Shown here: in pieces, positions 1 to 6,600 of the stretch | Layout of the letters: each line of letters begins with the position of its first letter | Position numbering within the stretch: the first letter of the stretch is position 1 | NCBI GenBank assembly: GCA_945861845.1 | Contig: CAMAWS010000088.1 | Location: forward strand, 1 to 9,516 | From: Candidatus Sulfopaludibacter sp. SbA3 | GTDB lineage: Bacteria > Acidobacteriota > Terriglobia > 20CM-2-55-15 | Direction of reading: 5' to 3' | Length of the DNA stretch: 9,516 nt | Position numbers and translations under genes: made by a program | The notes under the pieces: generated by a model | Told to the model about the DNA's origin: nothing | Seen by the model: only the letters and a program-made list of their open reading frames with translations | Databases searched by the model: none

Positions 1-41
1 TCTCCCGGGGGGAGAAGGACATGTTTGGAGGAGTTTGTCCG

Positions 42-276
42 TCTCCCTAAGGGAGCTGACGATTACCCACACGTGATACCGGAGGCAGTGGATGAGAATT
101 GAGAACTGATTGATGGTTAATAGTTAATGGAATTGCAATATGGGCAGAATCATTGGATCGAGCCACTTTCATTTCTCACCTTCCAAGTGAATTAATCATT
201 AATCATCAATCAGTTCTCAATTCTCATCGGCAGTCGCCGGTGTCAAGTGTGTCCGAGCGTCAGCTCAGGGAGAGGC
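42..276. repeat. long imperfect inverted repeat in gene-free stretch 1-294
   Basis: Two copies of one sequence face each other around a centre near 159.5. The arms 53-128 and 191-266 align without gaps, and I count about 61 of 76 positions matching. The inner 38 bp (91-128 and 191-228) is nearly perfect, with about 3 mismatches, and is AT-rich with TTAAT/GATTAAT words. The outer parts share GAGCTGACG (53-61, complement at 258-266) and ACCGG. With a 4-nt indel the similarity extends to the TCTCCCT / AGGGAGA words near 42-48 and 267-273. The 62-nt loop (129-190) has no recognisable gene. Two small extra hairpins lie at 1-15 (TCTCCC/GGGAGA) and 43-55 (CTCCC/GGGAG). The structure resembles a dispersed palindromic or MITE-like repeat pair, but no transposase is visible. 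Confidence 0.75.
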
Positions 277-294
277 CGGGTGAGGGTCTTACTC

Positions 295-1626
295 ATGCGA
301 AACGATCCCAAAAACATATTTGGATGGTGCATGTATGACTGGGCGAATTCGGCATATATCACCACGGTTGCCGTCGGGGTTCTGCCCACCTACTTTGCCT
401 CGGTTGTCGTTGGACCCGAGGGGCTGCGCATTGGTGGCACGGTTTACAGTGCGACCACTCTCTGGGCTTTTGTCATCGGCCTCGCGTCTTTCATAACGTT
501 TCTGATCGCGCCGGTTCTTGGGGCCATTTCTGATTTTTCCGCCGCTAAAAAGCGTTTCCTGCTCACCTTTGCGTATGGCGGCGCCTTGTTCACGCTCCTT
601 CTTTACTTTTGTGGTTCCGGCGATATTTACCTGACGCTCGTGCTGTTCCTGCTCGCGCAGGTGGGATACATCGGCGCAAACGTGTTCTACGACGCGTTCA
701 TCTCGGAGATTGCGACCGACGATACGATGGACGCCGTCTCGGGAAAAGGCTATGCATACGGCTATGTCGGCGGCGGATTGCAGTTTGCGTTCTCGCTGGT
801 TCTTATCGCCGGCAGCGGCTGGATCGGCATCTCGCAAAGCACCGCGGCGCGACTAGCAATTCTGACGGCGGCGGCATGGTGGGCAGGCTTCTCGCTGTTC
901 ACTGCCAGATACCTGCACGAAGCGAGGAAGGCTGCACCCATTCCCCCGGGCTATGGCCCCAGATTACGAACGATCGATTACATCTCGATCGGCCTTTCGA
1001 GAACGTTCGAAACCACCCGGAAAGTCCGTCAATTCCCGCACCTGGTTCTGTTCCTGGTCGCGTTCATGCTTTACAACGACGGCATCCAGACGGTGCTGGA
1101 CATGGCGACAATCTATGGGACTGAAGAATTGAAGCTGTCGACGACTACTCTTCTCGGCACCCTGCTGGTAATTCAGATTATTGCGACTGCCGGCGCACTC
1201 GTCTTCAGCCGGATCGCCGCGCGGATTGGGTCCAGGCGCGCCATCATGATCACGCTGGCGCTCTGGTCGGGTGTGGTTATTTATGCATATTTCATCCAGA
1301 CGGCGGCGGAGTATTTTGCGCTCGGAGTGGTCGTTGGGCTGGTGCTTGGAGGTTCGCAGGCACTGAGCCGGTCGTTCTACGGTTCGATGGTTCCCGAGGA
1401 GGCAAGCGCGGAGTTCTTCGGCTTCTATACCGTTTTCAGCCGTTTTTCAGCGATCTGGGGCCCGCTGACATTCGCCGTTGTCCGGCAGTGGGCGGGTTCG
1501 TCGAGGCTGGCAATCGTCTCGCTTATCTTTTTCTTTATTGCCGGCCTTGTGCTGATGGCTTTCGTTAACGAGAAGAAAGCCCGTGAAGCGAAGACGCACC
1601 GCCTTTTCGATTCACGATATTCATAG
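295..1626 (+). CDS. UMF1-family (Atg22-like) MFS transporter
   Basis: This is a polytopic inner-membrane protein of 443 aa that fits the UMF1 family (vacuole effluxer Atg22-like) within the major facilitator superfamily. It probably has about 12 membrane helices. Supporting motifs are GWCMYDWANSAY near the N-terminus (residues 10-21), an MFS loop-2/3-like AISDFSAAKKR, FYDAFISEIA, and the late GGSQALSRSFYG followed by EFFGFY, all hallmarks of UMF1 proteins. The substrate is unknown; bacterial members are poorly characterised exporters or importers. I chose the ATG at 295 because MRNDPKNIFGWCMYDW aligns with the family start. An in-frame ATG at 247 would add 16 residues encoded by repeat sequence. 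A weak GAGGG lies about 8-9 nt before 295, inside the end of the upstream repeat. The 3' end overlaps convergent argH by 62 nt. Confidence 0.88.
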   Translation: MRNDPKNIFGWCMYDWANSAYITTVAVGVLPTYFASVVVGPEGLRIGGTVYSATTLWAFVIGLASFITFLIAPVLGAISDFSAAKKRFLLTFAYGGALFTLLLYFCGSGDIYLTLVLFLLAQVGYIGANVFYDAFISEIATDDTMDAVSGKGYAYGYVGGGLQFAFSLVLIAGSGWIGISQSTAARLAILTAAAWWAGFSLFTARYLHEARKAAPIPPGYGPRLRTIDYISIGLSRTFETTRKVRQFPHLVLFLVAFMLYNDGIQTVLDMATIYGTEELKLSTTTLLGTLLVIQIIATAGALVFSRIAARIGSRRAIMITLALWSGVVIYAYFIQTAAEYFALGVVVGLVLGGSQALSRSFYGSMVPEEASAEFFGFYTVFSRFSAIWGPLTFAVVRQWAGSSRLAIVSLIFFFIAGLVLMAFVNEKKAREAKTHRLFDSRYS

Positions 1627-2890
1627 GCGCAAGGTAGTCTGCCGGAAGGTCGGCAAATAGCGGCGAATACGCCATGAGATCAATCTCGTTCAATTGTTGG
1701 CGATTGGCGATCGCATCGCGCACGGCGCGCCCCACCGTTTCGTGGGCGGTCCTGAAAGGCACGCCTTTCACAACGAGAAAATCGGCAAGGTCGGTTGCGC
1801 CCATGAAAGAATCGGCGGCGGCGGCGGCCATTCGCTCTTTGTTCAGGACAACGGTCCTGACGGTCAACCGCAGGACGCTCAGGGCCAGGCGAAGCGTATT
1901 GAAGGCCGAAAAGAACGCTTCTTTATCTTCCTGTAAATCCTTGTCGTACGCGGTTGGCAGGCCTTTCATGACAACCAGGAACCCTGTCAGCAGCCCCGTC
2001 ATGACCCCCGCTTTTGCGCGGATCAATTCGAGACCGTCGGGATTCTTCTTTTGCGGCATCAGGCTGCTGCCGGTCGTGACTTTTTCGGAAAGCTCGAGGA
2101 ACCCGAATTCTTCGGTGGAATAGATAATCCAGTCTTCCGCAAGACGGCTCGCGTGCACCATGGCGATTGCCGCATTCGATAGAAACTCGATCACGAAGTC
2201 GCGGTCGCACGTGGCGTCGACCGTGCTCCTGGAAATGCGGCTGAATCCCAGTTCCCTGGCTATGGCCTCCCGATCCACCGGGAAATTCGAACCCGCAACG
2301 GCGCCTGAGCCCAGTGGCAGCACATCCACACGGCCGACAGACTGTTCGAACCGTTCGCGGTCGCGCCTGAACATTTCGATGAACGCGGCGCAGTAGGCGC
2401 TCCACCGAATGGGCTGCGCCCGGCGCAGATGTGTATAGGCCGGAAGCAGGACGTCCGTATTGGCATTGCCGGATTCAGTAAGTGCGCTATCGAGCGCATC
2501 GAGATCGGCCAGCACCAGGGAGATCGCCTTGCGCACGAAGAGCCGGAAATCGGTCGCAACCTGGTCGTTCCGGCTCCGGCCGGTGTGGAGTTTGAAAGCG
2601 GCCTGCCCGATCTTTTGCGCAAGCGTCGCCTCGACAAAGGTATGAATGTCCTCGTAGGGCGTCGCCTTCACCTGTTCCGGCGTATATTCGGTGAGGATCT
2701 GTTCGAGACCCCGATCGATATCCTGCCATTCAGCTTCGGTCAAGACTCCGCAGCCGAACAACGCGCGCGCATGCGCGCGGCTGGCACGGATATCTTCATC
2801 AAGCAGAACTGCGTCGATGCCGAGCGACCGGTTCATCTTCTCGAAGACCGGGTCGCCGGCTTCTTCAAAACGTCCTTGCCACAGTTTCAT
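1565..2890 (-). CDS. argH: argininosuccinate lyase
   Basis: ArgH is a cytoplasmic homotetrameric lyase that splits argininosuccinate into arginine and fumarate, the last step of arginine synthesis. The 441-aa protein carries the fumarase/ASL superfamily signature GSSLMPQKKNP (residues 274-284) with the catalytic serine loop. It also has HTGRSRNDQ (102-110) and the catalytic-His segment YTHLRRAQP (152-160). The start is placed at the ATG at 2890 because MKLWQGRFEEAGD matches the usual ArgH N-terminus. An in-frame ATG at 2974 would add 28 unrelated residues read out of phase from the argG coding sequence. The start lies inside the end of argG (26-nt overlap) with no clear Shine-Dalgarno, which suggests translational coupling. 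The C-terminus is a little short, ending about 10 residues after the conserved GG, and overlaps the convergent transporter gene by 62 nt. Confidence 0.95.
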   Translation of the reverse strand: MKLWQGRFEEAGDPVFEKMNRSLGIDAVLLDEDIRASRAHARALFGCGVLTEAEWQDIDRGLEQILTEYTPEQVKATPYEDIHTFVEATLAQKIGQAAFKLHTGRSRNDQVATDFRLFVRKAISLVLADLDALDSALTESGNANTDVLLPAYTHLRRAQPIRWSAYCAAFIEMFRRDRERFEQSVGRVDVLPLGSGAVAGSNFPVDREAIARELGFSRISRSTVDATCDRDFVIEFLSNAAIAMVHASRLAEDWIIYSTEEFGFLELSEKVTTGSSLMPQKKNPDGLELIRAKAGVMTGLLTGFLVVMKGLPTAYDKDLQEDKEAFFSAFNTLRLALSVLRLTVRTVVLNKERMAAAAADSFMGATDLADFLVVKGVPFRTAHETVGRAVRDAIANRQQLNEIDLMAYSPLFADLPADYLAPMNIVNRKGGASSLHGLSSR

Positions 2891-4109
2891 GTTCTTTGGG
2901 AGTTTCCAGCTTCGGACCCTGTATTTGTGACCGGACTGCGGCCGGAAGTCCAACGACGTTGATAAATCCTTCAACGTTGAGGGAATTGGCGGTTCCGGTT
3001 TCGAATGATGCGATGTCGTAACTATATAGGCTAAGAGGCGACCGGCGGCTTTTCACCGTCATGGTTCCTTTGTACAGACTCATCGTAATCGAACCACTGA
3101 CGACTTCCTGGGTCTTGTTGAAGAAAGCGTCCATTGCTTCCCTCAATGGCGTGAACCACTGTCCGTCATAAATCATCTGTCCGTAAGTGATGCTCAACAA
3201 TTCTTTCTGGTATCGCGTCTGCCTGTCGAGGGTCAGTGACTCCAGTTCGCGATGCGCAGCCATGATCAAGGTACCGCCGGGCGTCTCGTACACGCCACGA
3301 GATTTCATGCCAACCACGCGGTTCTCAACAATATCGACGCGCCCGATGCCGTTCGTTCCGGCAATTTCGTTAAGGTCTTCGAGAAGCTGGACAGGGGGAA
3401 TCCGGTAGCCATTGAGCCCGACGGGAACGCCTTTTTCAAAGTCGATCGTGATTTCGCTCTCGCCGCTTGGACACGACCGCACATCCACTGTAAACATGTA
3501 CAGGTCGGCCGGCGCCGGCTCTGCCGGATTTTCGAGGATGCCGCCCTCGTGGCTGACATGCCACAGGTTGCTGTCGCGGGTGAATAGTTTCTCGGGCGCA
3601 GCCGGAACGGGGATGTTGCGCTCTTGTGCAAACACAATGGCGTCCTGGCGTGAACGGATATTCCATTCGCGCCAGGGCGCAATGACCTTAAGGTGAGGAG
3701 CAAGCGCTTTATACGCCAGCTCAAAGCGGACCTGGTCGTTGCCCTCGACGGTGCAGCCGTGCGCCACGGCGTCGGCGCCTTCTGCGATGGCAGTTTCGAC
3801 CTGACGCTTCGCGAGCAGCGGACAGGCTATGGAAGTGCCCAGGAGGTATCTGCCTTCGTACTGCGTTCCGGACTTTACGAGCTGCCACAGGTACTCCGTA
3901 ACGAAATCGTGACGAAGGTCTTCGACGTAGCATTTCGACGCGCCGGACCGGAGGGCTTTCTGTTCGAGTCCACTCAGGTCTTCGTCCTGGCCGATGTTTC
4001 CGGCCATGGCGACGACTTCACATCCATAGTTTTCTTTGAGCCATGGAATGATGATCGACGTGTCCAGTCCGCCGGAATATGCCAGTACGACCTTCTTCAC
4101 CTGTTTCAT
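2865..4109 (-). CDS. argG: argininosuccinate synthase
   Basis: ArgG joins citrulline and aspartate using ATP (released as AMP and PPi) to make argininosuccinate in the cytoplasm. The 414-aa product begins with the nucleotide-binding PP-loop AYSGGLDTS (residues 10-18). It continues with YEGRYLLGTS, GNDQVRFE (123-130), APWREW, EGGILENP and AAHRELESLTLD, all typical of type-1 synthases. The ATG at 4109 has a good Shine-Dalgarno, GGAG, 7 nt upstream (complement of 4117-4120), the clearest ribosome site in the operon. The gene starts within argF (92-nt overlap) and ends 26 nt into argH. Two usually conserved spots differ: the common GTSIARP is GTSIACP (C96), and the common TGKGNDQ is TVEGNDQ (V121, E122). 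The reading frame is otherwise clean and full length, so the enzyme is probably functional, though this is untested. Confidence 0.96.
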   Translation of the reverse strand: MKQVKKVVLAYSGGLDTSIIIPWLKENYGCEVVAMAGNIGQDEDLSGLEQKALRSGASKCYVEDLRHDFVTEYLWQLVKSGTQYEGRYLLGTSIACPLLAKRQVETAIAEGADAVAHGCTVEGNDQVRFELAYKALAPHLKVIAPWREWNIRSRQDAIVFAQERNIPVPAAPEKLFTRDSNLWHVSHEGGILENPAEPAPADLYMFTVDVRSCPSGESEITIDFEKGVPVGLNGYRIPPVQLLEDLNEIAGTNGIGRVDIVENRVVGMKSRGVYETPGGTLIMAAHRELESLTLDRQTRYQKELLSITYGQMIYDGQWFTPLREAMDAFFNKTQEVVSGSITMSLYKGTMTVKSRRSPLSLYSYDIASFETGTANSLNVEGFINVVGLPAAVRSQIQGPKLETPKEHETVARTF

Positions 4110-5007
4110 AACGATTCTCCACTAACGAAAATAGAACTGCTTTCTCCACAGGCAGCCTGTTGGCCGCCTGCTGGAAAACAATGGAGTCTTCCGACTCGAT
4201 CACCAGGCCGTCAACTTCCTGGCCCCGGTGCGCAGGAAGGCAATGCATAAACAGAGTGCGCTTGCCGGTCCTGGCCATAAGCGCTTCATTAACCTGATAA
4301 GGGGCGAAAATCTTCAGACGCTCGGCCAGTTCGCTTTCCTGGCCCATGCTCGCCCACACGTCGGTGTATATGGCATCGGCGCCCTTGACTGCGTCCGGGC
4401 TCGTCGACCATTCCACCTGCTCGCCGGCGGCCGGTCCGAAGCCTTCGGGACAGACCGCGCGAAAATGGAGGCCTGCCAACAGGCATGTGCGTTCGAGCGA
4501 ACGCGAAACGTTGTTCCAGTCTCCAACGTAAACGAGCTGCTTGTTGGCAAGATCTGGCCAGATATCGAGCAGCGTCAACAGGTCTGCCAGCGCCTGGCAG
4601 GGATGCTCATAGTCGCTCAGCGCGTTGACAACGGGCAGCGCCGAGTAAGCTGCCAGCTCTTCAAGAGCCTTGTGACTGAAGACACGCGCCACGATCGCAT
4701 CGACCCATTGCGACAGGCTTCGGGCAACGTCTGGAACGGCTTCGCGCTCTCCAAGCCGCGCTTCAGGCAACAGAACAGGCCAGCCTCCCAGTTGCCTGAT
4801 GGCAACTTCAAACGTGACTCGAGTACGAAGCGAGGGCTTTTCAAAGATGAGTGCGATGCTCTTGCCCTGGAGCGCGTCTGCATACATATCTCTTGAACGC
4901 AGGTCCCGGGACAAAGCCATCAGCTCGAACAATCCGCTCTTTGTCAGGTCAGAGATGCTCAGGAGATCGCTTTTGCCGGACGGCTCAGTATTTGAATAGT
5001 TATTCAT
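4018..5007 (-). CDS. argF: ornithine carbamoyltransferase
   Basis: ArgF condenses ornithine with carbamoyl phosphate to give citrulline in the cytoplasm. The 329-aa product has the carbamoyl-phosphate site EKPSLRTRVTFE (residues 56-67, a variant of STRTR), HPCQALADLLT (135-145), DVWASMG (216-222) and HCLPAHRGQEV (255-265). The DVWASMG and HCLP motifs argue for ornithine rather than aspartate as acceptor. Three oddities stand out. The usual GDGNNV reads GDWNNV (162-167). The stretch between CPEGF and DAVKGAD (191-204) looks roughly a dozen residues shorter than usual. After the family's normal end near LFSLVE (292-297) the frame runs on for 32 more residues, which are argG sequence read in another frame. 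The ATG at 5007 is the only sensible start and has no Shine-Dalgarno. It is the first gene of the argFGH operon. Confidence 0.94.
   Translation of the reverse strand: MNNYSNTEPSGKSDLLSISDLTKSGLFELMALSRDLRSRDMYADALQGKSIALIFEKPSLRTRVTFEVAIRQLGGWPVLLPEARLGEREAVPDVARSLSQWVDAIVARVFSHKALEELAAYSALPVVNALSDYEHPCQALADLLTLLDIWPDLANKQLVYVGDWNNVSRSLERTCLLAGLHFRAVCPEGFGPAAGEQVEWSTSPDAVKGADAIYTDVWASMGQESELAERLKIFAPYQVNEALMARTGKRTLFMHCLPAHRGQEVDGLVIESEDSIVFQQAANRLPVEKAVLFSLVENRYETGEEGRTGIFRRTGHVDHHSMAQRKLWM
4117..4120 (-). promoter_or_regulatory. Shine-Dalgarno of argG
   Basis: GGAG on the minus strand lies 7 nt before the argG ATG and inside the argF coding region. It supports 4109 as the argG start and independent ribosome entry at argG despite the long overlap with argF. 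Confidence 0.6.
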
Positions 5008-5026
5008 ATTGCTGCATAAGTATGCA
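4991..5026. promoter_or_regulatory. tandem ARG-box-like ArgR operator
   Basis: Box 1 at 4991-5008 is TTTGAATAGTTATTCATA, close to the known ARG-box pattern (TGAAT, four mostly A/T bases, ATTCA). Box 2 at 5013-5026 is the perfect dyad TGCATA-AG-TATGCA, a weaker ARG-box. Their centres (4999.5 and 5019.5) are 20 bp apart, about two helical turns, as for the paired boxes described in Escherichia coli. Box 1 covers the argF start codon and box 2 covers its predicted -10. Together they are well placed for ArgR-arginine to block argFGH, and perhaps to affect divergent argR. Confidence 0.75.
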
Positions 5027-5047
5027 ACCGCTGCGCGGCGGCGTCAA
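5019..5047 (-). promoter_or_regulatory. predicted argFGH promoter
   Basis: On the minus strand, TTGACG (complement of 5042-5047) is followed after exactly 17 nt by CATACT (complement of 5019-5024). The first matches the sigma-70 -35 box at 5 of 6 positions and the second matches the -10 at 4 of 6. Transcription would start around 5011-5013, only about 4-6 nt before the argF ATG. The -10 lies inside ARG box 2. Confidence 0.5.
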
Positions 5048-5053
5048 TCACTT

Positions 5054-5062
5054 TGTTATAAT
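5054..5062 (+). promoter_or_regulatory. extended -10 promoter of argR
   Basis: TGTTATAAT is a perfect extended -10 (TG, one base, TATAAT at 5057-5062). No good -35 box lies 17 nt upstream, which the TG extension can compensate for. The start of transcription would fall near 5069, about 4 nt before the argR ATG at 5073, giving a nearly leaderless mRNA. Confidence 0.55.
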
Positions 5063-5072
5063 TCCCCACCTT

Positions 5073-5510
5073 ATGAAACGCGCGCGGCACAAGGCTATCC
5101 TGCACCTCGTTCGGACTGGCGAAATCTACAGCCAGGACGACCTGATGAGAGGGCTGGAGGCCAGGAAGATCGAAGTCTCTCAATCCACTTTGTCGCGTGA
5201 CATTCAGGAGTTGCGTTTGGCGAAGGCGGGCGGCGTCTACACGGTGGGGGATACCGAGCCGGCACAGACTTCGGAAGATGATGTGTTGCGGATCATTCGC
5301 GAGTTCCTTCTGGAAATAGTGACCGCCGAAAACCTGGTGATCCTGAAAACCGGGCCGGGCAATGCTTCGGCGCTCTCGCGGGCAGTAGACGATGCGATGT
5401 GGCCGGAAGTAGTCGGCAGCATTGCCGGTGACGACACTATATTCGTTGCCGCGCATTCCGCGGCTGAAGCCCGGAAGCTCGAACAGCGGCTTCGGAAAAT
5501 CCTAGAATAG
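5073..5510 (+). CDS. argR: arginine repressor
   Basis: ArgR is a hexameric DNA-binding repressor that uses arginine as corepressor and binds ARG boxes. The 145-aa product has the usual two-domain plan. The N-terminal winged helix (about 1-60) includes the recognition segment SQSTLSRDIQEL (36-47). The C-terminal oligomerisation and arginine-binding domain (about 70-145) has TGPGNASAL (93-101) and GSIAGDDTIFV (115-125), whose Asp pair binds arginine. The ATG at 5073 fits the family N-terminus (MKRARHKAILHLVRTGEI). An upstream in-frame ATG at 5022 would place the TATAAT inside the gene and was not used. It is transcribed divergently from argFGH across the tandem operator, and its last 9 nt overlap the end of convergent folK. 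Confidence 0.95.
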   Translation: MKRARHKAILHLVRTGEIYSQDDLMRGLEARKIEVSQSTLSRDIQELRLAKAGGVYTVGDTEPAQTSEDDVLRIIREFLLEIVTAENLVILKTGPGNASALSRAVDDAMWPEVVGSIAGDDTIFVAAHSAAEARKLEQRLRKILE

Positions 5511-5996
5511 CGGCGAGGCCATCTTGTGGACTTCCCCGGTGTCTTCGTTCAGTTCCAAAAGTTCTTTAACGCTCTTGTGCCGGACGGGATCGACCAGGTC
5601 GCCGCTTAATTCGGCGAGCGGCTCCAGGACAAATCGGCGATGCGCATAACGGGGATGTGGAATGGTGAGCCTGGGCGTCTGGACGGCGCTGCTTTCATAG
5701 AAGATGATGTCGATATCGATGGTACGTGGCCCTTTGTCATCGCTGCGCACCCGGTGATTCTCCCGTTCCACGGCCAGGCATGCATCGAGCAACTGGGTGG
5801 GATCCAGCGCTGTGGTTGCTTCTATGACAGTGTTGAGGAACCACGGCTGGTCGACATTGTCCCGTGGCTCGGTAGAATAGATCGACGAGCATCGCGTCGC
5901 TTGTACGGCATGGCGAGAGAGGCCGGCAACGGCGGCCCTCAAATAAGATTCTCGATCCCCGAGATTGGATCCCAGGGCCAGGTAAGTCACAGCCAT
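5502..5996 (-). CDS. folK: 2-amino-4-hydroxy-6-hydroxymethyldihydropteridine pyrophosphokinase (HPPK)
   Basis: FolK transfers pyrophosphate from ATP to 6-hydroxymethyl-7,8-dihydropterin, a step in folate synthesis in the cytoplasm. The 164-aa protein, near the usual length, opens with YLALGSNLGDRE and has YSTEP (40-44), QPWFLN (50-55) and the HPPK signature GPRTIDIDII (89-98). The Asp residues at 94 and 96 bind magnesium. It also has IPHPRYAHRRFVLEPL (112-127). I start at the ATG at 5996 because MAVTYLALGSN matches the family. The ATG at 6002 or a TTG at 6017 in the same frame are possible. There is no Shine-Dalgarno, but CATAAT (complement of 6006-6011) sits 9 nt before this ATG and could be a -10 box. 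The gene stands apart from other folate genes in this window, converges on argR and diverges from rmlC. Confidence 0.93.
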   Translation of the reverse strand: MAVTYLALGSNLGDRESYLRAAVAGLSRHAVQATRCSSIYSTEPRDNVDQPWFLNTVIEATTALDPTQLLDACLAVERENHRVRSDDKGPRTIDIDIIFYESSAVQTPRLTIPHPRYAHRRFVLEPLAELSGDLVDPVRHKSVKELLELNEDTGEVHKMASPLF

Positions 5997-6028
5997 CAAC
6001 ATGGAATTATGAAGCAAGTGGTTGCCGG

Positions 6029-6586
6029 ATGAAAACGCGCGTTACACCGACCCCAATTCCGGATCTTGTAATCGTCAACGTCGATTACTTCCAGGACGAA
6101 CGTGGATTCTTCATCGAGTCTTGGAGCAAGCGCGACTTCGCGGCTGCGGGCCTGCCCTGCGACTTTGTCCAGGATTCGCATTCTCGATCCATGAAACAGG
6201 TTTTGCGGGGTCTGCACTACCAGGATATGCGGGCGCCCACAGCCAAGCTTGTTCGCTGCACGTCCGGACGAATCCTCGATGCCGCCGTGGACCTGCGCGT
6301 CAGCTCGGCGACTTTCGGCAAGTGGTTCACCATTGAACTGACAGCGGAAAACAAGACGATGCTGTTCGTGCCCGTGGGCTTTGCTCATGGGTTCGCAACC
6401 TTGTCGGATATCTGCGAAGTCCAGTACAAGCAGAGCGACCATTACGAGCCCGCAACCGAGGGCGGAATAGCCTGGAATGACGCGGACGTTGGAATCGAGT
6501 GGCCATTCCACGATCCGATACTTTCAAACCGGGACCGGAATCAGCATTCGCTTCAGCAGTACTTGAAGAATCCCGCTTTCAGATAG
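6029..6586 (+). CDS. rfbC: dTDP-4-dehydrorhamnose 3,5-epimerase family protein
   Basis: RmlC/RfbC epimerises dTDP-4-keto-6-deoxyglucose at C3 and C5 in dTDP-rhamnose synthesis for surface polysaccharide. The 185-aa cupin has DERGFFIESW (23-32), the active-site RGLHYQ with His63, AKLVRC with Lys72/73 region, DLR..S.TFG (88-97), PVGFAHGF (115-122) and the Tyr at 133. Near the end, LSNRD provides the Asp (169) that pairs with the catalytic His. All catalytic residues I know for the family are present. The rest of the pathway (rmlA, rmlB, rmlD) is not in this window, so this is an orphan copy, and a related sugar epimerase role cannot be excluded. The start codon overlaps the TGA of a 7-codon mini-ORF (6009-6032). 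It diverges from folK, and the repeat element begins 14 nt after its stop. Confidence 0.9.
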   Translation: MKTRVTPTPIPDLVIVNVDYFQDERGFFIESWSKRDFAAAGLPCDFVQDSHSRSMKQVLRGLHYQDMRAPTAKLVRCTSGRILDAAVDLRVSSATFGKWFTIELTAENKTMLFVPVGFAHGFATLSDICEVQYKQSDHYEPATEGGIAWNDADVGIEWPFHDPILSNRDRNQHSLQQYLKNPAFR

Positions 6587-6600
6587 GCTTCGGGGCATTC

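Noticed and set aside
153..338. Short plus-strand open frame across the inverted repeat
   Set aside because: It is composed of repeat sequence, has no recognisable protein family, and runs into the transporter gene in another frame.
289..837. 182-codon minus-strand open frame opposite the transporter
   Set aside because: The sequence is rich in R, E, Q and D without any family pattern, as expected for the antisense of a membrane protein gene. The sense frame has clear UMF1 motifs.
2891..2974. Longer argH N-terminus starting at the ATG at 2974
   Set aside because: The 28 extra residues come from argG coding sequence in another frame and do not match any ArgH N-terminus. The ATG at 2890 gives the standard start.
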